64,000 bases of DNA from Candidatus Omnitrophota bacterium (GCA_023819375.1 JAMWDI010000001.1:295685-359684); one strand, 5' to 3'; shown: positions 9,077-18,295, counted from the stretch's first letter. Notes: a model not told the origin generated them from the sequence alone. Numbers and translations are program-made.

Positions 9077-10165
9077 TTAATCTACAAAATTTCTTTTTTT
9101 CAAATATTCCACAATTGCTTTACCGAGTGTCTCTGCAATCGCCTGTCTTACTTCAACATCTTTTAAATTTATTTCAATAACAGGATTACATATAAAACCA
9201 ATTTCTGTCAAAACCGAAATCATTGGAGTATATTTCAAAACATAAAAATTACCTCTCTTTGCACCTCTATCAGGAGTTATAAGTCTTTCTGCAAGTTTTT
9301 CTTGAACTATTTCTGCAAGTATTCTGCTTTCATCAATGACATCTGTTTCATTTAAATTATTAACTATTTGAGAAAGTATAGGGTCTGGATTATTTTCTTC
9401 AATTATTTCACCCTCTCCATTTATTGATTTTGGAAGATAATTTACTTCTGCTTTACTGTATGGATAAAATGTTTCAAAACCTGTTGCATTTTCCCTATTT
9501 AATCTTGAAGAATTTGTATGAACGGAAAAGAAAATATTGGCGTTTAACGCCTTTGCCATATTTACTCTATCTTCAAGTGAAATAAAAATATCCTCTCTTC
9601 TTGTTAGATATATTTCAATATTAGAATATTTCTCAAGTTGTTTTTTTAAATATTTTTCAAGACGCAAAGCAACATCAAGATTTACGTCCTTTTCTTTCAA
9701 CCCATAGTTCCCAATCGCTCCTGCGTCATGACCCCCATGTCCTGGATCTATAACAATAATAAATTTATTATTTTTATTTTCACTATTTAACTTGACTTCT
9801 TCAAAAATTTTTTTCGTAGATGGAGTATAACCTGAAAAAATTTGAGAAAAATCAGAAAGTGGGATAAGGACGTCTCCCTCAATTTCCTTTGCTGGATTTT
9901 TCAGTTCAAAACTTCTTCCTCCATAAATTAAATTATTATCATCAATTCTAAATTTTATTTGAGTATCATCGATAAAAACAAAAACTCTATCTTCAATTTT
10001 TGCCCAATTTTCAGCATTTATTATCTTGAGAAATGTTTTTATAGAGATGTATGGCGTATTTTTTATATAATAAATTGGAAACTTTCGCGATTTTACTTCT
10101 TCTTCAAGATTTAAAGAAAACAGATTTAAAGTTAAAAATAAAAAAATAAAAAATTTAGATTTCAT
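9077..10165 (-). CDS. Exported N-acetylmuramoyl-L-alanine amidase (Amidase_3)
   Basis: Cleaves the amide between muramic acid and the stem peptide in the periplasm. Residues 1 to about 18 form a signal peptide. Residues about 25-115 resemble a copper-amine-oxidase-N/AMIN-like beta domain (GGRSFEL, VLIPLSDF). The catalytic domain follows, with zinc ligands in VIDPGHGGHDAG (His), LKEKDVNLDVA (Glu) and FFSVHTNSS (His), and the catalytic Glu in LTEIGFICNP. An AAAGGTGG site precedes the ATG. It starts about 25 nt after the encoded 3' end of the tmRNA, so the two may share a transcript. Confidence 0.9.
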   Translation of the reverse strand: MKSKFFIFLFLTLNLFSLNLEEEVKSRKFPIYYIKNTPYISIKTFLKIINAENWAKIEDRVFVFIDDTQIKFRIDDNNLIYGGRSFELKNPAKEIEGDVLIPLSDFSQIFSGYTPSTKKIFEEVKLNSENKNNKFIIVIDPGHGGHDAGAIGNYGLKEKDVNLDVALRLEKYLKKQLEKYSNIEIYLTRREDIFISLEDRVNMAKALNANIFFSVHTNSSRLNRENATGFETFYPYSKAEVNYLPKSINGEGEIIEENNPDPILSQIVNNLNETDVIDESRILAEIVQEKLAERLITPDRGAKRGNFYVLKYTPMISVLTEIGFICNPVIEINLKDVEVRQAIAETLGKAIVEYLKKRNFVD

Positions 10166-10190
10166 TAAAAAACCACCTTTAAATAATTAG

Positions 10191-10547
10191 TGGAGGCGGC
10201 GGGTACTGCCCCCGCGTCCAGAGAGAATTAAGATAGAGTTTCTACCTGCGTAGTCAGAAGTTTATTCTTTGGGTAAAAAGGCACTTCTGACAAGCCTTTT
10301 TACCCGCATCCTTTTTTAAATAATTTCCTTTGAAGGAAAAAGGATAACCTTCAAAGGAAATACCCCTTTACCCGACCTGTTTTACAGAGTCAGGGGCAAA
10401 CTCTGTAAACAGGTGGCTGCATTCTTATGCAGCCAAAACATTTGCAGGTGCGGCAGTTATTTTTTGTCAGGTTTTTTTACGAGAACCTGACAAACTCGGC
10501 AGGCAACTCTATCCCAATTTCTCCCTGTCGAAACCTATTTCGCCCCC
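10191..10547 (-). ncRNA. ssrA: Transfer-messenger RNA
   Basis: The minus strand gives GGGGGCGAAATAGGTTTCGA at the 5' end and a 3' half ending CCGCCGCCTCCA. The ends pair as a seven-base acceptor stem with one G-U. The 3' CCA is not encoded (ACTA follows). The message part reads GCC GCA CCT GCA AAT GTT TTG GCT GCA TAA at 10425-10454, giving the tag AAPANVLAA, with the hydrophobic LAA end expected for proteases. Paired arms for pseudoknots follow the tag (CCTGTTTACAGAG region; TTTCCTTTGAAGG repeats). The apparent T-loop reads GGCAGTA rather than TTCRANT, which I note without explanation. The RNA start overlaps the last codons and stop of smpB. Confidence 0.93.
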
Positions 10548-10981
10548 ATTTCTTTCAATTTTCTTTCTATCTGCCGCTTAATTTCTCTTTCTTTTAATTC
10601 CCTTCTTTTGTCAAAGATCTTTTTTCCTTTCACAAGACCTAATTCAATTTTTGCCAGTCCCTTATTATTAAAATATACTGAAATAGGGACAAGTGTCAAG
10701 CCTTTTTCTGCAACTTTCCTTTCAAGATGTCTTATCTCATTTTTTTTCAAAAGTAATTTTCTTTTTCTCAAAGGATCCAATTTTTCTAAAGAGCAAGGAT
10801 ATGGCCCTATATAAAAATTATGAAGAAAAACTTCTCCATTTTCTATTTTTGCATAGGCATCTTTAAAAGCAATCTTACCTTCTCTTATTGATTTTACTTC
10901 ACTTCCTTTTAAAACAATTCCCGCTTCTATTCTATCCAAAATTTCATAATCATGATAAACTTTTTTATTTTCTATTCTCAT
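10535..10981 (-). CDS. smpB: SsrA-binding protein
   Basis: Binds tmRNA and guides it into stalled ribosomes. The N-terminus NKKVYHDYEILDRIEAGI, GSEVKSIREGK and the C-terminal helix KGKKIFDKRRELKEREI are the family signatures. At 148 residues it is full length. It ends ATG GGG GCG AAA TAG; these bases are also the 5' end of tmRNA, so the gene and its RNA partner overlap by about 13 nt on the same strand. The stop is TAG, which shows amber is used as a stop in this genome. Confidence 0.96.
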   Translation of the reverse strand: MRIENKKVYHDYEILDRIEAGIVLKGSEVKSIREGKIAFKDAYAKIENGEVFLHNFYIGPYPCSLEKLDPLRKRKLLLKKNEIRHLERKVAEKGLTLVPISVYFNNKGLAKIELGLVKGKKIFDKRRELKEREIKRQIERKLKEMGAK

Positions 10982-10984
10982 TTT

Positions 10985-12595
10985 TTATTCTCTCAATATA
11001 AGCAAAAAAAGAATGCCGAGAAGAATAAAAGTTATAATAAAACCTGTAATTCCAGAATAAAAATAATTTGAAAGAAAAAGAATAATTGAAGATAACAAAA
11101 CTGCAAATATAATTAAAGAAATAGAAAGTTTTATTCCAGTTTTTCTTATCGCACCTGTCAATTCTTCAATTTTTTCTTCTATAATCTCTTTTCTTTCATT
11201 TTTTTCTTTAATTGTATTAAGAAAATTTTCAAAACTTTCAGGTATTTCTTTAATTAGATGTTGAAATCTATCAAAAGATTCCCAAACTTCTTTTAAATAG
11301 TAATTAAATTTTATTTTCTTTTCAAGAAATTCAAGGAAAATTGGTTCAATTGAATCAATAAGTCTAAACTCTGGAGCAATAAAATGGCATATACCTTCAA
11401 GTGTAATCATTGATTTCCCTATTAAAGAAAAACTTACAGGTATTTTAACTTTATGTTTCCTCATTACATCAAAACCAGTTTCTATTATTTCTCCAATTTT
11501 TATATTTTTTAAAGGAACATTTTTATAAGTATCTATCACATCTTCAATTTCATTTTTCAATTCTTCAATATCTGTTTTTCTATCAATAGAACCCATTGCT
11601 TTTAAAGTTGAAATTATTTTATCACTCCTACCTTTAATAATACCTGTGATAAGATTCAAAAGATAGTATTTTTTCTCATCATCAAGTTTTCCAACAATTC
11701 CAAAATCTATTAAAGCAATCCTTCCATCCTTTAAAATAAAAATATTTCCAGGATGTGGATCTCCATGAAAAAATCCAACTTCAAAAATTTGCTTTAAAAT
11801 AATATCAATACCATTTTTAAGAACTTTCATCTTATCAACATATTTGCTCCATTCGTCAACTTTACTTATTTTAATCCCATCTATATATTCAAGTATAAGT
11901 AATTTCTCTGTGCATAATTCTTTATAAACATAAGGAATCAACAATCTTTCATCTTTAATCTTTTCCCTCATTGCTTCTATATTTTTGCATTCAATAAGAA
12001 AATTTAATTCTTTTTTTATACTCTTTTCAAACTCCTGGACTATTTTTAAAGGTTGATAAAGTTCACTGCCTTCAATAAATTTTTCTATTAATTCTGCTAT
12101 GTCATATAAAATTTGAATATCTGTATATATCTGTTCTTTTATGTTTGGTCTTTGAACTTTTACTGCAACATATTCTCCTTTATATTTTGCCTTATAAACA
12201 CAGGATAGAGAAGCAGAAGCAATTGGAACTGGTTCAAATTCTTCAAAAATATTTTCTATTTTATTTCCAATTTCATTTTCTATAGTTTTTTTCATCACTT
12301 CAAAATCTTCTTCTTTCACTTCATCCTGAAGTTTTTCAAGTTCTTTAATATATTCAAGTGGTACCAAATCAGGTCTTGTGCTTAAAATCTGTCCCATTTT
12401 GATATAAGTAGGTCCAAGTTCTTCAAGAATTTTTTTTATCCTCACAGGAATTGAATATTCAATTTTTTTCTTTTTTCTGAAAGGAATTTTTAAAAGATGT
12501 AATTTTTCAATAATAATTCCAAAACCGTACTTAATAAGAATATTTATAAGTTCACGATATCTTCTGAATTTCCTTATAGATGGATATTTTCTCAT
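10985..12595 (-). CDS. ABC1/UbiB-family atypical kinase, membrane anchored
   Basis: A 536-residue member of the ABC1/UbiB/AarF family, known for a role in quinone synthesis or lipid homeostasis. The family-specific KxGQ motif is in TYIKMGQILSTRPDLVP, the alanine-rich loop in PIASASLSCVY, the ATP lysine in YVAVKVQRP, and the catalytic and metal loops in HGDPHPGNI and ALIDFGIVG. Two hydrophobic helices close the protein (LSISLIIFAVLLSSIILFL and ITGFIITFILLGILFLLI). It abuts the radical SAM gene with no gap. No ubiquinone or menaquinone genes are nearby, so the pathway is not settled. Confidence 0.88.
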   Translation of the reverse strand: MRKYPSIRKFRRYRELINILIKYGFGIIIEKLHLLKIPFRKKKKIEYSIPVRIKKILEELGPTYIKMGQILSTRPDLVPLEYIKELEKLQDEVKEEDFEVMKKTIENEIGNKIENIFEEFEPVPIASASLSCVYKAKYKGEYVAVKVQRPNIKEQIYTDIQILYDIAELIEKFIEGSELYQPLKIVQEFEKSIKKELNFLIECKNIEAMREKIKDERLLIPYVYKELCTEKLLILEYIDGIKISKVDEWSKYVDKMKVLKNGIDIILKQIFEVGFFHGDPHPGNIFILKDGRIALIDFGIVGKLDDEKKYYLLNLITGIIKGRSDKIISTLKAMGSIDRKTDIEELKNEIEDVIDTYKNVPLKNIKIGEIIETGFDVMRKHKVKIPVSFSLIGKSMITLEGICHFIAPEFRLIDSIEPIFLEFLEKKIKFNYYLKEVWESFDRFQHLIKEIPESFENFLNTIKEKNERKEIIEEKIEELTGAIRKTGIKLSISLIIFAVLLSSIILFLSNYFYSGITGFIITFILLGILFLLILRE

Positions 12596-14053
12596 TTATT
12601 CTTTTAAATATTCCTCTTGCCAAACTGGATCCACAAGTTCCCTATATTTCCTGTTATATTCAGGCATTTTGCCTTCTTCAATAAATTTCAAGTATTCTAC
12701 TGCCCCCTCATCAATAGGTTGTGCGTCTGTTTCTTTTACGATTTTGTAAAAATCAAGAGAATTGTCTCTTATTATACAAGGAGTGAGTAAATTTCCACAT
12801 TCATTTTTATTTCTTTTTATCCAATAATTATTTTGCCATTCTCTTATTTTTTCAAATAAAGGAGATTTTATTGCATCTGTTATAGTTTTGCCTTCTTGAT
12901 AAATTTTATAAATATTTCCCAGATTTTTGTCTTTGAATGGAATAAAAACGCAAGGTGTTATTGTTCCATCCCATAAAATATAAAAATAACCTCCTCCCCT
13001 TGCACCTGCCATACACCCATCAGAAGCAGTTCCAGAATTCCAGAAATCAGCAATAAAAATTTTTTTCTCAATAACAAGTTGCCATATTCTTTTTAACATT
13101 TTATATCTCTGTTCAGGTGTCACCATTAATTCTACAGAAGGATTTCTACCTATCGGCATATACTGAAAATACCATCCATAGAAAGCACCTTTCTTTTCAA
13201 AATAAAAATCAATAAATTCATCTGATAAAAGTAAATCAGCATTATATTTTGTTGGAGTAACAGAAATACCAAAAGGCACTCCTTCTTCTCTAAGATCATC
13301 CATCACTTCCATTATTCTTCTGAAAACACCATTTCCTCTTCTCTCATCTGTATCACTCTCAAACCCTTCAACCGAGATTGCAGGAGTAAAATTTCCAAGT
13401 TCAGCAAGTTTTTTTGCAACATCTTTTTTAATCATAGTTCCATTTGTATAAGCCATAAAATATGCATCATTATGCTTTTCAAGAATGTCAAATAATGTTT
13501 TTCCATTATCTTTATACATAAATGGTTCTCCACCAGAAATTACAAAAAAGTATGCACCGAATTCTTCCTTTATTTCCTTTATAATCCTATCAAAAATTTC
13601 AAATTTTAAAGTATGTTTTTCATAAATTTCTCCTGCATAACAACCTTTACATCTCAAATTACAAATATTAGTTGGAGAAATAGTAACAAAACAAGGGGGT
13701 CTGAATCCATGTTTTTCTTCAAATGTTCTTCTTATATATATTCCTTGTATAAATACTTTTCCAAGAAAAATATTTGTAAGTGCTTTAACACAATTAGGTG
13801 AAATACTATCTGTTTCAAACAATCTTTCAATTGAATGTAAAAGTGCTCTTCCCATATAATACCTTTCTTCAAGTACTTTTTTTGGTCTTTCATAAGTTTT
13901 TAGTGACATTTTGTATGTTGCTTTTTCTATTGCATTTATAAGTGCTCTCCTTGCAATTGTATTTCTTAAGGATGTATTCAAAATCTTAGAAATAACTCTC
14001 TGTGAAGAGCCCTTTTCCATAATTGAGAGTATTTTATCTTCAAGTTTAAGCAT
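12596..14053 (-). CDS. Radical SAM/SPASM-like protein
   Basis: The 4Fe-4S cluster motif CxxxCxxC is in ICNLRCKGCYAG at about residues 131-142 and the SAM-binding GGEPF follows. The C-terminal half has cysteine groups (GCMAGARGGG, ITPCVF, CGNLLTPC) that fit extra clusters of a SPASM/twitch domain. The N-terminal 110 residues are basic and helical with no recognised domain. It starts with an AAAAGGAGG site at a divergent promoter and leads the minus-strand run that passes through the kinase and smpB. SPASM enzymes modify peptides or sugars, but no precursor peptide gene is visible nearby. Substrate unknown. Confidence 0.8.
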   Translation of the reverse strand: MLKLEDKILSIMEKGSSQRVISKILNTSLRNTIARRALINAIEKATYKMSLKTYERPKKVLEERYYMGRALLHSIERLFETDSISPNCVKALTNIFLGKVFIQGIYIRRTFEEKHGFRPPCFVTISPTNICNLRCKGCYAGEIYEKHTLKFEIFDRIIKEIKEEFGAYFFVISGGEPFMYKDNGKTLFDILEKHNDAYFMAYTNGTMIKKDVAKKLAELGNFTPAISVEGFESDTDERRGNGVFRRIMEVMDDLREEGVPFGISVTPTKYNADLLLSDEFIDFYFEKKGAFYGWYFQYMPIGRNPSVELMVTPEQRYKMLKRIWQLVIEKKIFIADFWNSGTASDGCMAGARGGGYFYILWDGTITPCVFIPFKDKNLGNIYKIYQEGKTITDAIKSPLFEKIREWQNNYWIKRNKNECGNLLTPCIIRDNSLDFYKIVKETDAQPIDEGAVEYLKFIEEGKMPEYNRKYRELVDPVWQEEYLKE

Positions 14054-14083
14054 ATAACCTCCTTTTTACTAGATTTTAGAAAA

Positions 14084-14092
14084 ATTATATCA
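14084..14092 (-). promoter_or_regulatory. Extended -10 promoter for the radical SAM gene
   Basis: The minus strand reads TGATATAAT, an extended -10 (TGn before TATAAT), about 30 nt before the ATG at 14053. An AAAAGGAGG site lies in the leader. No strong -35 is seen. It points away from the promoter at 14108-14137, making a divergent pair. Confidence 0.55.
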
Positions 14093-14107
14093 TAATAAAG
14101 GAAGATT

Positions 14108-14137
14108 TTGAAAAAAAATTTGAAATAATGCTAAAAT
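14108..14137 (+). promoter_or_regulatory. Promoter with extended -10, probably giving a leaderless mRNA
   Basis: TTGAAA (14108-14113) is followed after 18 nt by TAAAAT (14132-14137), which is preceded by TGC (an extended -10). The ATG of the next gene begins only 7 nt after the -10 box, about where transcription should start, and there is no Shine-Dalgarno site. Confidence 0.55.
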
Positions 14138-14144
14138 TTAAAAA

Positions 14145-14666
14145 ATGGGTAATTCATCAAAAGTTATAGATGAAATTTTAAATGTTTTTTCAAAAATAAA
14201 AGATGAAGACTTTGACATCTTAGAAAATGCTATTTTAAAAAGTAGGAAGATTTTTATTTTTGGAACTGGAAGAAGTGGCTTTATTGGAAGATGCTTTTGT
14301 ATGAGATTATTTCATCTCGGTTTTAATTCATTCTTTATTGGAGAAACCATAACTCCTAAGTTTACAGAAGAGGATCTTTTAATTTTAATTTCTGGCTCGG
14401 GTGAAAAATCGTTAGTTTTAAACTTTGCTAAAATATGCAAAAGAGAAAAAGGAAAGATTTTAACGATAACTTCAAGTAAAAATAATAAACTTGCTAAAAT
14501 ATCTGATTTAGTGATTGTTATTCCTGTTTCAAAATCTATTCAATTTGGAAATTCCCTTTTTGAACAAGTAACTTTTCTTTTTTTTGAAGAATTTATTCAG
14601 AAATTTATTGAGAAAAATAAAATCAAAAAGGATTTTATGAAAGAGAGACATACAAATTTAGAGTAA
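14145..14666 (+). CDS. hxlB: SIS-domain protein, 6-phospho-3-hexuloisomerase-like
   Basis: A single SIS (sugar isomerase) domain of 173 residues. The phosphate loop is IFIFGTGRSGFIGRCFCMRL and the second sugar-phosphate loop ILISGSGEKSLV, followed by ITSSKNNKLAKISD. Length and motif order match HxlB, which interconverts 3-hexulose-6-phosphate and fructose-6-phosphate in ribulose monophosphate metabolism. No partner synthase (HxlA) is present. The next gene starts on the base after this stop. It could be an isomerase for another sugar phosphate used with the downstream oxidoreductase. Confidence 0.72.
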   Translation: MGNSSKVIDEILNVFSKIKDEDFDILENAILKSRKIFIFGTGRSGFIGRCFCMRLFHLGFNSFFIGETITPKFTEEDLLILISGSGEKSLVLNFAKICKREKGKILTITSSKNNKLAKISDLVIVIPVSKSIQFGNSLFEQVTFLFFEEFIQKFIEKNKIKKDFMKERHTNLE

Positions 14667-16367
14667 ATGGTAACAAAAGTTCTTATAGATTCTCTTAAAT
14701 TAGTTCATTATTCAAGGTGTGAAAAAGGCATATTATCTGCAATTGAACATTTTGGATTTTATTATAAAATTGTTGATCTTGCTTTTGAAAGATTTTTTGA
14801 AAGAGAAATAGAAAATACAAATTTATTAATAATTGGGCAAGAAGGAACTGGTTTTTCACTCGGAAAAACAGAAATTGAACTAATAATAAAAAATGTCTAC
14901 TCTCAAGGTATGGGACTTGTTATTTTTGATGGTTATATTATTTCCTATCCTGAAGATTTTTTTAAAAACCTTAAAATAAGTGGTTTTATCTCAAGAAAAA
15001 CAAAAAAACTTAAACTTGAAAAATCTGCATGGTTATGTCAAGGAACTTATCTTAACGAAATTGAACTCAAAAAAGATTTAATATTTTATTCTGTCCAATT
15101 TGAAAAAAAGTTCTGGAAACCATTTTTATATTCAGATGAAAATGAAATTTGTGGCTTATATGGCATTTTCGGGAAAGGAAGAATTGTCTTATTTTTAACA
15201 TCTGCAGGTTTATGGCAAGATGAAACTCTTGGACATGCAGAAGGTCTTGATGACGTTTTTTTCAGAGCACTTATATGGGCAAGCAAAAAACCAATTGTAA
15301 CAAAAACAATGCCTCCTTTTATAACCGCCAGAATTGACGATGCTTCTGCCTCGGGTAGTAAAATTGCAAAATATAAGGAAACTGTTGAAAAGTTTAGATA
15401 TGTTGATATTCTTAACAAATATTATATAATTCCTAACATAGGGCTTTTTATTGATGACATTAAAGAAGAAGATATCCCATCAATAAGAGAAAAATATTTT
15501 GAAAAATATGCAGAATTTTCTCCACATGCTTTTTCGGATCCGAGAAATCTAAACGAATTTCCCATATATATGAAACATAATGGTGAGGAATTTTCAGAGG
15601 CAGAACTTGAAGAAAATTTCAAAAGAGTTGATATAAAATTTGAAAATTTTGGTATAAAACCATCAAAAACTGTAAATGTTCATTTTGGAGAACTTGGCAT
15701 TAAGGCATTGAAATATTTAAAAGAAAGAAATCAAACATTTTTAATGAATATAATAAAACCTGGAAAAGCATTCTCTGATCCAAAGGCCCACATATGGGAT
15801 TTGAAGCCTTATGGTAAAATATACTTTTCCTTAAGTGAAATACCTGAAGATAAGGATTTCTTTAATGTATTATCTATACCTTTTAGAATTGAAAGTAAAA
15901 TCTCAGATGAAAAAAAACCGGATTTTGATTTTCTTTTTGGTTGTACACAGTTCTGGAATGAAAATAATTTTGTTGATATTAAAAAAGCGATTAGAAGAGG
16001 TGTTTTTCAAATTAAAAGAGGTCTTGAGAATAAATTTTTTGGCTGCTTTATGTGTCATGAGCAAAGAATCTCATTTTTAAAATTAGAAGAATGGGAAGAA
16101 ATAATAAAAGGAATAATTGATGAAATTGGGAAAAAGGATATAATTTTTAGAAGTTATGACTATATAAGTGAATATGCTAAAAATCTGAAGTCTGTATCAA
16201 TTGAAAAAATTGAATATGACAAAAATTTGAGGATTACAATGAAAGGAAAAACAAAAATACCTTTATTATTAACAGTTTTTCAGGATAAGGATGAAAAGGA
16301 AGTTATTTTTAATTTTCTTGAAATCCCACCTTTTGAAAACTATACTATATTAAGTTTCAAGATTTAA
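14667..16367 (+). CDS. Uncharacterised two-part protein with polysaccharide deacetylase-like region
   Basis: I do not recognise this 566-residue protein with certainty. Residues 1 to about 220 look like an alpha/beta amidotransferase or ThuA-like domain (LLIIGQEGTGFSL, LVIFDGYI). From about 218 the run FITARIDDASASG resembles the paired-Asp opening of NodB-type deacetylases, with later FSPHAFSDP and VHFGELG histidines as possible metal ligands. A short beta-rich tail follows. There is no signal peptide. It sits between an HxlB-like isomerase and a PHP protein, so a role in sugar or polysaccharide metabolism is inferred. A catalytically different TIM-barrel protein is equally possible. Confidence 0.5.
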   Translation: MVTKVLIDSLKLVHYSRCEKGILSAIEHFGFYYKIVDLAFERFFEREIENTNLLIIGQEGTGFSLGKTEIELIIKNVYSQGMGLVIFDGYIISYPEDFFKNLKISGFISRKTKKLKLEKSAWLCQGTYLNEIELKKDLIFYSVQFEKKFWKPFLYSDENEICGLYGIFGKGRIVLFLTSAGLWQDETLGHAEGLDDVFFRALIWASKKPIVTKTMPPFITARIDDASASGSKIAKYKETVEKFRYVDILNKYYIIPNIGLFIDDIKEEDIPSIREKYFEKYAEFSPHAFSDPRNLNEFPIYMKHNGEEFSEAELEENFKRVDIKFENFGIKPSKTVNVHFGELGIKALKYLKERNQTFLMNIIKPGKAFSDPKAHIWDLKPYGKIYFSLSEIPEDKDFFNVLSIPFRIESKISDEKKPDFDFLFGCTQFWNENNFVDIKKAIRRGVFQIKRGLENKFFGCFMCHEQRISFLKLEEWEEIIKGIIDEIGKKDIIFRSYDYISEYAKNLKSVSIEKIEYDKNLRITMKGKTKIPLLLTVFQDKDEKEVIFNFLEIPPFENYTILSFKI

Positions 16368-16378
16368 AAAGGAAAAAA

Positions 16379-17245
16379 ATGGAATTTAAAAATCCATTTA
16401 CTAAAGCAGGATTTTGGTTTAAAGGCAATATTCATACTCATACAAAAAATTCAGATGGTCGTTTATCTCCTGAAGAAATTGTGAGAATGTATAAGGAAAA
16501 CAAATATGATTTTTTATTTCTTACAGACCATAATAAAATAACTGAATGTAAAATTTCATTTAAAGACTTTATTGTTATTGAAGGAGTAGAATTTAATAAA
16601 AACAATTTCCATATACTTGGCCTTAATTTAAACAAAATTTTCAGCATAGAAAATTTAACCCTTCAAGAAATCATTAATAAAATAAATTCTTCTGGTGGTT
16701 TTACAGTTATATGTCATCCATACTGGTCAGCAATTAAAAGTCAGGAAATATTAAATCTTTCCAATTTTTTAGGAATTGAAATTTATAATAATACTTGTGA
16801 ACAATCAAAAGGGAAAGGATATTCACTTGTCCACTGGGATGAAATTTTACAAGAAAATAGAAAAATCTGGGGTTTTGCAGTTGATGATACCCATTTTCTC
16901 TCTGGTGAAAATCAAGAAAATGATATTTTTGGTGGATTTATTATGGTAAAAGCCCCTTTATTAAATAAAAAAGAGATTTGTAACTCCATAAAAGAAGGAT
17001 TTTTTTATTCTTCAACAGGTGTATTTATAGAAAACTTAGAAATTGCAAATAATAAAATTAAGATTCAATTTTCTCCATCTGTTTTAGTTGACTTTATTGG
17101 ATATGGAGCAACTGGTGTTAGATTTTCAAAGAAAGAAGAAATTACTTATGCTGAATATGAAATAAAAGGCAATGAAAAATATATAAGAATTGAAATAACT
17201 GACAAAAACAATAAAAAAGCATGGACAAATCCTATTTTTTTATAA
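16379..17245 (+). CDS. PHP-domain metal-dependent phosphoesterase-like protein
   Basis: A PHP-family hydrolase of 288 residues without signal peptide. Metal ligands appear in order: NIHTHTKNSDG (HxH), FLFLTDHNKIT (DH), GVEFNKNNFHILG (E, H), VICHPYW (H) and GFAVDDTHF (DxH). A small C-terminal beta domain follows from about residue 215. An AAGGA site precedes the ATG and the gap to the preceding gene is 11 nt. A lipoprotein-like paralogue with the same motifs lies at 25885-26883. The substrate is unknown; the stand-alone family hydrolyses phosphoesters. Confidence 0.8.
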   Translation: MEFKNPFTKAGFWFKGNIHTHTKNSDGRLSPEEIVRMYKENKYDFLFLTDHNKITECKISFKDFIVIEGVEFNKNNFHILGLNLNKIFSIENLTLQEIINKINSSGGFTVICHPYWSAIKSQEILNLSNFLGIEIYNNTCEQSKGKGYSLVHWDEILQENRKIWGFAVDDTHFLSGENQENDIFGGFIMVKAPLLNKKEICNSIKEGFFYSSTGVFIENLEIANNKIKIQFSPSVLVDFIGYGATGVRFSKKEEITYAEYEIKGNEKYIRIEITDKNNKKAWTNPIFL

Positions 17246-17260
17246 ATAAAGGAGGGAAAA

Positions 17261-18256
17261 ATGATTAAGATAGGCTTTATAGGATGTGGGAATATATCTT
17301 ACAGACATTTAAATCATTTGAAAGAAATAAAAGATGTAAAAATTGTTTCTGCTATTGAACCAGATGAAGAAAATTTTAAAAAATTTCAGGAAAGTTATGG
17401 AGATAAAATAAAAAAATATGAAAATGAAGAAGAAATGATAGAAAAAGAAAAACTTGATGGTGTTGTTATATGTTCTCCCCATACATTTCATTTCAACCAA
17501 ATAAAGATTGCTCTTGAAAATGGTTGTGATGTTCTTGTTGAAAAACCTGCTGTTGTAAGTTATAAAGAAAGTATTGAAATAAGAAAGATTATGGAAAAAA
17601 CTGGAAAAAAAATTGTTGTTGCCTACCAGAGACATTATATGCCTGTTTTCAATGAAGCAAAAAATATAATAAAAGAAAAATTTGGGAAGGTTATTTTTCT
17701 TTCAGGATTTCTTTCTCAATACTGGCTTGAGTTATTTAGAACTAAAGATGGAAAAAGAGCGTGGAGACTATTGCCAGAATATTCTGGGAAAGGACAACTT
17801 ACAGATTCAGGAAGCCATTTTGTTGCTTCTATATTTTTCCTGACAGGACTGACACCTGAAAAAGTTGCTTCCTTTCTTGATTTCAGAGGTGAAAGAGTTG
17901 ATATAAATTCTGCCTTTATTGTAAAATTTAAGGAAGAGGCAATTGGAAACTTTGGAATTCTTGGATATGACCCTTTTTGGAGAGAAAATCTATTAATATG
18001 GGATGAATATAATAATCTTATAAGTGTTTCTCTTTCTGAGGAATCTTATGTTCATTTTAAAGGAGAAAAGGAAAGAAAGAAGATAGAAGGAATAGAAATA
18101 GAAGTTAAAAATCCAAGTGATGATTTTGTAAAATGTATAAAAGGGGAAAGAAACCCTCACACAGATTGGGGAATAATAGAAAAAGTTTGTCTTTTAAGTG
18201 ATATGGTTTACAAATCATTTTTTGAGGAAAGAATAGTTAAAAATGGAGAGATTTGA
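17261..18256 (+). CDS. Gfo/Idh/MocA-family oxidoreductase
   Basis: An NAD(P)-dependent sugar or inositol dehydrogenase-like protein of 331 residues. The Rossmann loop IGFIGCGNISYRHL opens the protein, CSPHTFHF marks the second nucleotide contact, and DVLVEKPAV is the family EKP motif with the catalytic-site Lys. The downstream half is the usual mixed beta-sheet substrate domain (GQLTDSGSHFV). AAAGGAGGG precedes the ATG. It closes a four-gene plus-strand cluster and probably acts on the same sugar as the HxlB-like isomerase; the substrate cannot be read. Confidence 0.85.
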   Translation: MIKIGFIGCGNISYRHLNHLKEIKDVKIVSAIEPDEENFKKFQESYGDKIKKYENEEEMIEKEKLDGVVICSPHTFHFNQIKIALENGCDVLVEKPAVVSYKESIEIRKIMEKTGKKIVVAYQRHYMPVFNEAKNIIKEKFGKVIFLSGFLSQYWLELFRTKDGKRAWRLLPEYSGKGQLTDSGSHFVASIFFLTGLTPEKVASFLDFRGERVDINSAFIVKFKEEAIGNFGILGYDPFWRENLLIWDEYNNLISVSLSEESYVHFKGEKERKKIEGIEIEVKNPSDDFVKCIKGERNPHTDWGIIEKVCLLSDMVYKSFFEERIVKNGEI

Positions 18257-18263
18257 ATTTTTA

Positions 18264-18287
18264 TGTTAAAATGAATTTTTTAAGGAG
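18264..18287 (+). promoter_or_regulatory. Extended -10 and ribosome-binding site before etfB
   Basis: TGTTAAAAT (18264-18272, extended -10) is followed by AAGGAG (18282-18287) and the etfB ATG at 18296. The -35 is weak. This 39-nt gap is the only clear break before the Etf-ATPase block, so an independent start here is plausible. Confidence 0.42.
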
Positions 18288-18295
18288 AAAATAAA

